Shown here: piece by piece, positions 57,166 through 64,000 of the stretch | Position numbering within the stretch: the stretch's first letter is position 1 | Layout: every line of letters begins with the position of its first letter | Position numbers and translations under genes: made by a program | Assembly: GCA_008508345.1 (NCBI GenBank) | Contig: QNGE01003280.1 | Span: 16,593-80,592, forward strand | Reading direction: 5' to 3' | DNA: 64,000 nt | From: Paragonimus westermani | Lineage: Eukaryota; Platyhelminthes; Trematoda; Plagiorchiida; Troglotrematidae | The notes under the pieces: model-generated | The model's input: the letters and a program-made list of their open reading frames with translations, nothing else | What the model was told of the DNA's origin: nothing | Databases searched by the model: none

Positions 57166-57790
57166 TTACTTCACCGTGTTTCGTATTCCTAAAAGAACTA
57201 ACGGGAGCGTCACTTTCCGAAGAGGATTGGCCTGTGCATTTAGAGCAGCTTTTAGATGGCGATGGAAAATCTGAACCATCTCATTTGCTGCTGGGTGGTA
57301 AACTGTAGCTCGGATGTGCCTGCTTCCTGAGGCGTTTAAGAGGGCCTTAAAATATCCTTCAAAGTGTGATCCACGATCTGTGGTCACCACTGCTGGACAA
57401 CCGAATTGTGCCACCCATTTTTCCAAGAAAACGCTAGCTACTGTTTCTGATGAGCAGGTGGGTAGCGGTGTGGCTGCAGGCCATCTTACAAAGCGGTCAA
57501 CACACGTCAACAGACAAACAGAGCCACTTGATAGTGGTAAGAAGCCTATCAGGTCGACGTGCACGTGGTGAAAACGTGTATCTGGCAGATGGAAAGTATT
57601 ACGGGGCTCTCTGTACGACGGTGGACCTTAGAGCGTTGGCATTGGAGACATGAACAACTTCAATTGCGGACGCCCTGGCTCATCTTGGGCCATGCAAATC
57701 CTTTAGTGACAAGTACGACTGAGGGGCATATGCCAGGATGGGACAACTTGTGCAGTGTCTCGAACACTGCGCGTCGGGAGGATGCAGGCA
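57166..57790 (-). pseudogene. Gypsy-B integrase
   Basis: The zinc-finger part (57790-57565) reads LHKLSHPGICPSVVLVTKGF and CSCLQCQRSKVHRRT, with a stop between. The core (57564-57166) reads MHVDLIGFLPLS, DRFVRWPAATPLPT, VVTTDRGSHFEGYF and TVYHPAANEMVQIFHR. The first two catalytic aspartates are present, but the glutamate position (N-G-x-x-E) reads N-E-M-V-Q, so the triad is damaged. Confidence 0.8.
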
Positions 57791-57969
57791 CCACAGATCA
57801 AGGTGTGCCCTTTGAAGTGTCGCATAAGGTTGCTCCTCCTGAAGATGTCAGATGTGCTGGTTAGGTTGTGAGAGAGCTCGTTTGGCGAAGATGCTCGATC
57901 TCAGGGTCAGTGGCTTGTGCAGCAGCCATGGCTGTCAAGTGGGTGCTGTTATCAGTAGGTGCGCTGAGG

Positions 57970-58203
57970 TTACAGACGCGTGTTTTCGGCACCTGAGACA
58001 TGTACATCAGTCGTGAACTGAGGGATATAGTCCAGATGCCTAACTTCCCTTGGGAAATGCCTGTAAGATGAAGTGTTTAAGGAGTAGGTAAGCGGCTTAT
58101 GGTCGGTGTAAACCGTAAAATAGATGGCTAGCAATTCTTTACTGAACGTGCTATAGTGGGATTCCGCGGACTGTAATCGTTTAGAGAAACTAACGGTTAC
58201 CAC
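57970..58203 (-). pseudogene. Gypsy-B RNase H
   Basis: FSKRLQSAESHYSTFSKELL and AIYFTVYTDHKPLTY match S-K-K-L-x-x-A-x-x-x-Y-S-x-x-x-x-E-L-L-A-I-Y and T-D-H-K-P-L. The stretch between them is deleted. It ends with V-S-G-A-E-N-T, for V-x-G-x-x-N-x-x-A-D. Confidence 0.8.
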
Positions 58204-59100
58204 TGTTTTGCGACGAACTGTTGTAAAAATGCGCCAACAGCTGTGTCCGAAGCGTCGGTCACGGTGGACAGTGGCGCGTTCGGAGTAAATTGGGCAAGGG
58301 GAGCTAGTTCGGCTGCCGTATCCTTAAACTTAACTAACGCAGTGCGTGCAGCCTCGCTAAACTGAAATTTGCGTTTGTCTCCACGGAGAAGATCGGGCAG
58401 TGAATGCATTACTTGCGCACACTGAGGTGTGAGGCGTCTGTAGTAGTTGACCAGACCACTGAAACGACGAAGTCCCTTAAAGGAATTTGGTTCAGGATAT
58501 TCGCGAATAACTTTAACCTTATCCGTAAGTGCGGCGATTCCATTTTCTAAGACCTTACGACCCAGAATTTCTATTGTGGCCTTACTTAGTTCGCATTTGG
58601 TGAGATTAACCGTGACAAGATTGTGGGTCAAACGTCCCAGTAAGGTGCGAAGACGAGTAACATGTTCTTCCCGTGAAGAACTGGTTACTGAAGTATCATA
58701 CAGATAAGGGTATACAAAGTCTAAACCACATGTCACTTCGTGGATGACGCGTTGAAACATTTGAGCTGCGTTGCTCAAACCGGATGGCATTCAAGGAAAT
58801 CCGAAAAGGCTGAAAGGGGTTATAACGGCGGTTGTGGGTATGTCTTCTTTAGCTCCTGGGATCTGGTGATAGGCACGTACCAAATCTATCTTGCTGAATA
58901 TGGTTGTCCAGTGTAAACAAGTGGTCAGGTCCTGCATGTGCGGGGCTGGATAATTGTCTGGGACGGTTGCTTTGTTTAGCCCGCAGTGGTCACCACATGG
59001 GCGCCAATCTCCTGACTTCTTTGGAACATATGCGATGGTGAGGCCCGTGGACTCGCGGAAGGGCGTATTATCCCGAGCTTAAGCATGTGCTCAAACTCTG
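58197..59100 (-). pseudogene. Gypsy-B reverse transcriptase
   Basis: The main frame (58790-58197) has MPSGLSNAAQMFQRVIHEVT (P-F-G-L-x-N-A-x-x-T-F-Q-R), YPYLYDTSVTSSSREEHVTR at the catalytic box, CELSKATIEILGRKV and FSGLVNYYRRLTPQCAQVMH, and ends in the start of RNase H (DASDTAVGAFLQQ). The box reads L-Y-D-T in place of (Y/L)-x-D-D, so the polymerase is dead. Earlier RT blocks lie at about 58795-59100 in other frames, including [10 protein letters not shown]. Confidence 0.85.
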
Positions 59101-59514
59101 TCCTGGCAATTTTGAGTTTGCTGGGAGCCAACCGGCGAGGCATTGCAGAGACGGGGGTCCGTTAGTGGGGATATGGTGTGTGATACTTGAGGTCACTGGT
59201 GGGATACCGATCGATGTGTCGGCGAGCTATGGGAACTCGGTGAAGAGGTCTACAAACTGTCCGGGAGTGGCGGGTTAGGTATATATGGGTGTTATAGCAG
59301 CAGCTGTTGCGTACGTCTCGGGTAGGTTTGGTTTAGTACTGGACTCGACTAACAGACGGTGTCTCATATCAACCAGAAATTCGAAATGCCGGAGAAAGTG
59401 GATGTCGATTAGGGCGAAAGGTACCTCGCCGACTGTGAACACCCGGCGGAATGTCCACCTGAGGCCCAGATTAAAAAAAACTGCCTATAAGTAGGTATAG
59501 AAGTGCCGCTCGCA

Positions 59515-59655
59515 GCTGTGGGCTGCAATGATGTGACATTTTGTCTTCTGTAGACTGAAATACGCTAACCTGCGTCCAGGTATCAACCAGGAACGTACTT
59601 CTCGTATCTACTTCTTTCACAAATATGAGGCAACGAGGTGCAATGCCGACGAAGT
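59515..59655 (-). pseudogene. Gypsy-B protease
   Basis: The minus frame 59713-59471 contains LIFVKEVDTRSTFLVDTWTQ followed by VSVFQSTEDK. The family active site is F-L-V-D-T-G-A-x-V-S-V. Here glycine is tryptophan, which should destroy activity. Confidence 0.75.
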
Positions 59656-59699
59656 TAGTTGGCATTATGGGCCGGCGTGGGAGTTTCCCTGCCTGGTTG

Positions 59700-60350
59700 T
59701 CAGATAAGTGCACGGTCTAGCGCACGTGGTAAATCGCGTGCCGAAACGTTGATGATACCAAAAGTAGTCTTCGTTTGGATGCAACGTTGTGCTCCTTGTG
59801 GACTCCTAGGTCGGCGGCGTGTTGGACGACCTAAAGAGATTCTACTAAAACCGCAAGACAGAGCTATGACTTCGGCACACAGTGCTTCTATATTCGAGGC
59901 TGTTGTAGACAGGCCTCCTTCATTACGTGACGGCGAATTTCTCATCGGACCTAACACATGGGTTGAAGTGTTGAACTGGTTGAGATTTGGTTGAAAACGC
60001 TCTACTACCTGGTCGGCTATCTCCGCTGCCTTCGTTAAAGGCTGTGACCTTGCGATAGACACGATCGCCCGCGCTGTTCCCGGTAATCTCTGTATCTACA
60101 GTTTGCGTAAGACAGACTCGTCCGTGTACGATGTGCCTAGTGGTTGCATTTCCGAGAAGTAGAGATGTGAGGCGCTCGTCTCCCAGCTTTAACCCACCAA
60201 ACAGCTGCTGCAGACGAGTCTTTCCCGATGGGGAGACTTGCTTTATTACCGCTTCTTCAAGAGTTCCATAACTGTTCTCTGTAAGCTGGGTCAATAACAC
60301 ATCTTGAAGATGTGTGTGACCTCCTTCGGAAAACGAGCTATCAGCTTGCT
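59700..60350 (-). pseudogene. Gypsy-B gag
   Basis: From about 60290 the frame reads SYGTLEEAVIKQVSPSGKTR, LQQLFGGLKLGDERLTSLL, the gag core motif region of CsRn1-like elements. After a frame change come LTKAAEIADQVVERFQPN and EALCAEVIALSC, then an arginine-rich P-T-R-R-R-P-R-S-P and a degenerate remnant where the unusual CHCC-type motif of this group would lie. Confidence 0.65.
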
Positions 60351-61284
60351 GCTTTTAGCCCGGTAAGTGCAACGCTTTTGATCCGTGACCTAGAGGTGGG
60401 GATGGAAAACGATTGACGTGCAACCCAGTCATGCCAGACGGGAACGACTAAGAAACATTCCACCCAGGTACGTCATACACAGGTTTTTCCAACATACCTT
60501 TAGCTCCTGAGTAAGTACGTTTACTTCTAAGGCCTCTATGGTCTTTGCGGAAGACTTATCCCATGGATTAAATGTTTGCCAATTTGGTGGAAAAATGAGG
60601 ACGAACAACGGGCTATGATCTCGTTCGCTTGATTATGATTCTGCGACCCTTCGAAAGCCCGCCCAATCGCAACACAGGCAAATAGACTGGAGAACCTTCG
60701 CAATGTAGTGAGTGATTTTGCCTATTTTCCTGAGATCCCCTTTATCCCCCTTCTTTCACATGGGATCAAATCCGGTGATCCCAGTAAATCTCGGCAGCTT
60801 AGACGCCTCAGAAATAATGCCGTGCTTGTAGCGGCTTTTTGTCCTTTGTAGAATCGCAATGCTTGTAGGGGACGTAGTATTTATACTTGAACACATAATT
60901 TTGGGTGACAGCTTACTACGGTTGAACATAGCCGAACGGATCCCACTGGACATGGGGTGAGGATTGCGGATTTCGACGGATCTAGCACTCCCCATCCTCC
61001 GTTAAACACGTCTTCAGATTGGCTGGCGGAGTGGGTGTAATGACAGCTTGATTACACATACCACTCGTTCGTCGTTTTGTCGTCGGTCCTATTGCCCGTC
61101 CGTTCGCATCCTTAAGATGCCGGAGTGCCGAATAGAAACCATTACAGAGGGACTGCGCCTTTAGGGCAGTCACCGGTAGCTACCACTCACATGCCATTAA
61201 GCTGTCCCTCCGAAAGACGTCCGAGTCCAGCGTACTCTCAAGCACTTCATAAACTAAAGTGTTCCTTCATTATTTTGTCCGTTT
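60351..61284. other. No gene recognised
   Basis: Short frames only (60756-60995 -, 61125-61355 +). The right part may be LINE sequence belonging to the 3' end that follows. Confidence 0.4.
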
Positions 61285-61438
61285 TATTACTCTGTTTCCA
61301 TAATTGGTGTCTTGTACAATTAACAATTATGTGTACGTTATGTAGTTCACGTTGAAATGTGTGTACTGATCACGCTTATCCGAGCGTGTTTCTCACAAAT
61401 GGGTTGAGAAATATACCATTATTATTATTATTATTATG
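61285..61438 (+). mobile_element. 3' end of an RTE-like LINE with ATT tail (copy 2)
   Basis: CATAATTGGTGTCTTGTACA...GATCACGCTTATCC...GGTTGAGAAATATACC leads into an ATT microsatellite (about 61417-61436). It is related to 4960-5115. A simple-repeat tail directly after a conserved 3' UTR is characteristic of RTE-clade LINEs. Confidence 0.7.
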
Positions 61439-61950
61439 ATCAGCGTAGAGATAACATGAACTGACGATGTCATCGGCAAACTCAAATGTGTGTGGCAGAA
61501 AGAGCTGATGAACGAGGATTGATCTTCGTGGTACGAAACCCAAAGTACGATCTTTGTCAGATGGTATTCCCGATCACTCATCCTACATGACCTTCCGGCT
61601 GGGAGCTCCTGCAGCTACCTTCAAATCGTTGATGATATTCTCACTTCCTTGGCCTCCAACCAAATAGCTTGGGTTATGAGTAAAAGAGGCATTCGGAGAG
61701 TCTACATAGCATAATACTACCAAGTCTCATCAGATAGGCTTATTCGTCATGGCATCTAAAGAACTGAGCAGACTAATCAGATAAAACGAAACTTTTAGCT
61801 GGCCACCAAAGGGAACCCCGAAAGTTTCCGCGAGAATAGAAAATAGCGCCTGTATATGTATCAGCTGTTAGGTTTGAATGTCACTCAAAAGAAGAAACAA
61901 TGACTGGCGCGAATTCTTGCTTTCTAATATCTTGGAAGACGCTGAAATCT

Positions 61951-62064
61951 TGGTATTGATATGTTTGCCGAGCTTGGCATTTAGGTTGCAAACGTTTCAT
62001 CGCCTTGCCTGGTGATGAATAGTTTGCAACCTAAATGCCAAGCTCGGTGAACATATCAATACCA
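61951..62064. repeat. 114-bp hairpin: 43-bp inverted repeat with 28-base loop
   Basis: The left arm 61951-61993 (TGGTATTGATATGTTTGCCG...) and right arm 62022-62064 are complementary at 41 of 43 positions. The loop has its own shorter palindrome, TCATC...GATGA. There is no run of T after it, so it is not a simple terminator. Confidence 0.93.
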
Positions 62065-62329
62065 GAACCATCAACTCGAGCCACAAACAACACCACCACT
62101 GTTCACAACCATCAGAAACGCTGAAATCCAAATTTCGGACGAAGTCCCTGCAGTTCATAAGTTGCAATTCAACAGTTGTAATAAGAAAGTTGAAATACAT
62201 CGTATAAGTGCTTATGCTGCTCGTTCGGTGGTGAAAACATTTCCATCAGTTCCACGGAACCGGCCCGTTATCCACGTTTTATAAATGTATTCAATACAGT
62301 TTTTAGGGGAGGCACATTACCCTTCACTA

Positions 62330-63186
62330 CGAACCTGTTCCCATTTGGCTCAGAAACGTCTGAGTTGATTAGCAAGAAGACTTTCCCACGATACTGAATT
62401 AGCACGTAAATATAGCGAGATTATCAAGGCACACGTGGCCAAAGGTTTTATATCTAGAGTTAACACCAGTGAGGATAAGACATCTTGTCGGTGGTACTTG
62501 CCTCATCACCCGGTGTTGAGTTCGAATAAACCGGAGAAGGTGCGAATAGTATACGATTGCGCAGCAAAATACAGGGACACCTCTTCGAACAAAGTGCTGC
62601 TGCAAGGACCAGTCCTCACGAACAATCTAGTGAGTGTGTTGTTACGGTTTTGAAAGGGTTTGATAGCCCTGTCCTCAGACATAGAGGAAAGGTTTTTGCA
62701 GGTGAAGGTACCTGAAAGGGACCGGTGGGCACTGGGCTTTCGTTGGTGAAGTAATGAACCAATGTCTGGCTCACCGGACACATATGAGATTACGGTCCAT
62801 CCTTTCGGGGCTACTTCTTCTCCCTTCTGCGCGTCATATGCATTCAGGAAAACTGCAATTGGTAATGGGCATCGATTTAGCAAGCTGGCTGACCAAATTT
62901 TGTTTGAGAATTTTTACTTCGACGTCTGCTTGGTATCAGTGGATACGCCTGAAGATACCAGATGTGTAGCGTCTGATTTGTGCGAAATGCTTCACTCAGG
63001 TGGGTTTATACCAGTAAAGTAGAAGTTTAACATAGCAGAGGCGCTCTCGGATATACCACCGAACGTAAGAGCATCCGTGTCAGCAGCACTGGACCTAGGT
63101 GATCGCAGTCACTAGATGGCCCCTGGAGTCCAGTGGCACGTATCGAAAGACTGTTTCAAGTTTTGTGTATCGTTGTCGAAGAAGCC
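62330..63186 (+). mobile_element. BEL/Pao LTR retrotransposon fragment, reverse transcriptase region
   Basis: The plus strand reads ELARKYSEIIKAHVAKGFIS, WYLPHHPVLSSNKPEKVRIV, YDCAAKYRDTSSNKVLLQGP and LTNNLVSVLLRF. After stops it reads SDIEERFLQVKVPERDRWAL, TVHPFGATSSPFCASYAF, LGVQ-type PGVQWHVSKDCFKF and VSLSKKP. This is the BEL/Pao pattern W-Y-L-P-H-H-P-V...V-R-V-V-F-D-C-A-A...L-L-Q-G-P-D-L-x-N...D-I-E-x-M-F-x-Q-V...F-G-A-x-S-S-P. Catalytic D-D is not visible. The homology ends at the N at 63187, exactly where a different element begins. Confidence 0.82.
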
Positions 63187-63187
63187 N
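63187..63187. other. Single ambiguous base (N) at an element junction
   Basis: The only N in the window. BEL/Pao homology ends immediately to the left and CR1-like homology begins immediately to the right. Confidence 0.95.
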
Positions 63188-63735
63188 GGCTAAGATGTTC
63201 ATGCAAGACCTGACGTGTTCATTAAACGCCTCAGTTGCAATACTAGGATCGGAAGTAAGAAAAAATGTGTTCCATTCCAGAGATCTCAGCAATGTAGTGA
63301 ACACGTTCCAGCCGACAAATTTAGTTTGGCGGTAGTGTGTGATGGTCGATTCTTCAACAGCTTTTAGTTCGAACATGGAGTTGATTATGTTATAATCACT
63401 TCCTGGAACTCGTTCCAAGACGGATACAGCAGCAGAAGAGACGCCTGTGGTAAAGATGAGGTATAAAGTGTGGTCTTGTCTGGTGGGCGCTAAAACATGT
63501 TCGCTCCATCCGTTTGTTTGGACACATGCAAGGAACACAGCTTGATTCTCAGAGGCACTGAAAGAGATCCAGGAGATATTGGGCATGTTGCAATCTCCGC
63601 CAATTATTTTGTACTCTGGGGGTAAGGTTGATACATGGTCCAGTCCATTGGTAAGGTTCGTCATGTCGTCATGAGTGGCGTTAGGTGGTCTGCAGACACA
63701 TCCCAAGAGTAATTCACAGGATCCAGTAGACAATA
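63188..63735 (-). mobile_element. CR1-like LINE fragment, endonuclease domain
   Basis: The minus frame from 63733 reads CELLLGCVCRPPNATHDD, YKIIGGDCNMPNISW, CVQTNGWSEHVLAPTRQDHT, LYLIFTTGV and VPGSDYNIINSMFEL. CR1/Jockey endonucleases read E-L-L-I-G-x-V-Y-R-P-P...G-D-F-N-x-P-x-I-x-W...Q-x-V-x-x-P-T-R...L-D-L-I-x-T...P-x-S-D-H-x-x-I. The frame is open throughout. Two catalytic positions are altered (D-C-N for D-F-N is tolerated; S-D-Y for S-D-H is probably not). The nominal frame runs on to 63095, but that last part is antisense BEL/Pao. Confidence 0.82.
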
Positions 63736-63825
63736 TAATCTATACGGAGTCATTTATCACACCAAGGCAAGCTCATCAAGAATGGTTGCAGAATATCGCT
63801 CCATTAGGTAAACTAGACATCCTCC
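63736..63825. other. Linker between CR1-like endonuclease and the 175-bp module
   Basis: Ninety bases. On the minus strand these lie between the module and the endonuclease and are probably part of the same LINE. Confidence 0.4.
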
Positions 63826-64000
63826 GGTTGGCAGCATCCGATTCGGATTAGCCAGTCACAGTGGCCGAAGCCAAAGGACGCCTGCGCTTAGCCATCACTG
63901 CAATTGGCTTGCGCTGCGCCAATTGCAGTTCCACCCACACATCACATATCCAGTGTAAACCCGAAGGAATAAGACCGGGAGGTGTGCCAGTGGGGCCTTT
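63826..64000 (-). repeat. Dispersed 175-bp module, copy 2, reaching the window edge
   Basis: Reverse complement of 34879-35053 with about 11 mismatches and no gaps. It runs to the last base, so the repeat may be longer. Confidence 0.85.

Larger units (their letters stand above)
56600..60350 (-). mobile_element. Ty3/Gypsy element (Gypsy-B), CsRn1/mag-like, decayed
   Basis: Read on the minus strand from 60350 down, gag, protease, reverse transcriptase, RNase H, integrase and the pol C-terminal tail come in standard order. The motifs resemble the CsRn1/mag-like group common in flukes. LTRs were not identified. Every domain is broken by stops or shifts. The fragment is about 3.7 kb, shorter than a full element. 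Confidence 0.82.

Noticed and set aside
1..64000. tRNA, rRNA, CRISPR or bacterial-type regulatory elements
   Set aside because: None seen. The sequence is eukaryotic and repeats are transposon-derived, not regularly spaced arrays.

Overview
The window is eukaryotic and most likely comes from a parasitic flatworm, probably a trematode. Species is not determined. The evidence is a split gene with GT-AG introns and the mix of transposon families: many dead RTE-like LINEs whose C-terminal tail reads like L-R-W-L-G-H-V-L-R-M, CR1/Jockey-like LINE pieces, a Penelope-like element, Ty3/Gypsy elements (one like the CsRn1/mag group), a BEL/Pao piece and a CACTA transposon resembling the schistosome SmTRC1 group. 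No bacterial operons, rRNA, tRNA or CRISPR arrays were seen.

The only host gene I recognise is on the minus strand: NXF1/TAP, the mRNA export receptor. Five coding exons with matching splice phases run from 50839 down to 26874: a start exon, a basic N-terminal exon, two exons for the RNA-binding (RRM-like) domain and its linker, and a leucine-rich-repeat exon. Together they encode about 330 residues, roughly half of the protein. The NTF2-like and UBA-like half was not found and probably lies further downstream or outside the window. The introns are about 1.6, 8.4, 0.2 and 12.9 kb and are filled with mobile-element debris.

Layout. 1-20.8 kb: AT-rich, stop-rich DNA with RTE relics at 1-240, 5.97-7.43 and 9.44-10.13 kb, an RTE 3' tail at 4.96 kb, and a Penelope-like element at 15.9-17.9 kb flanked by inverted repeats. 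20.84-25.90 kb: a near-complete but inactivated Ty3/Gypsy element (Gypsy-A) with both LTRs. 26.87-50.84 kb: NXF1. Its 12.9-kb intron holds a CR1-like relic, a solo LTR of the Gypsy-A family, two solo LTRs of a second family in opposite orientations, a nearly full-length dead RTE element and more RTE pieces. Its 8.4-kb intron holds a 247-bp near-perfect inverted repeat and three RTE relics. 51.1-56.1 kb: a CR1-like tail and a CACTA transposon with a TNP2-type transposase and a DUF4806 protein. 56.6-60.35 kb: a decayed minus-strand Gypsy element (Gypsy-B). 61.3-64 kb: an RTE 3' end, a 114-bp hairpin, a BEL/Pao reverse transcriptase fragment, and a CR1-like endonuclease fragment joined to it at the window's only ambiguous base.

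Nearly all element coding regions carry stops or frameshifts. The best-preserved is the CACTA transposon. Element identities rest on motif recognition by eye. Exon boundaries rest on splice consensus plus continuity with known NXF1 proteins. No searches were run.
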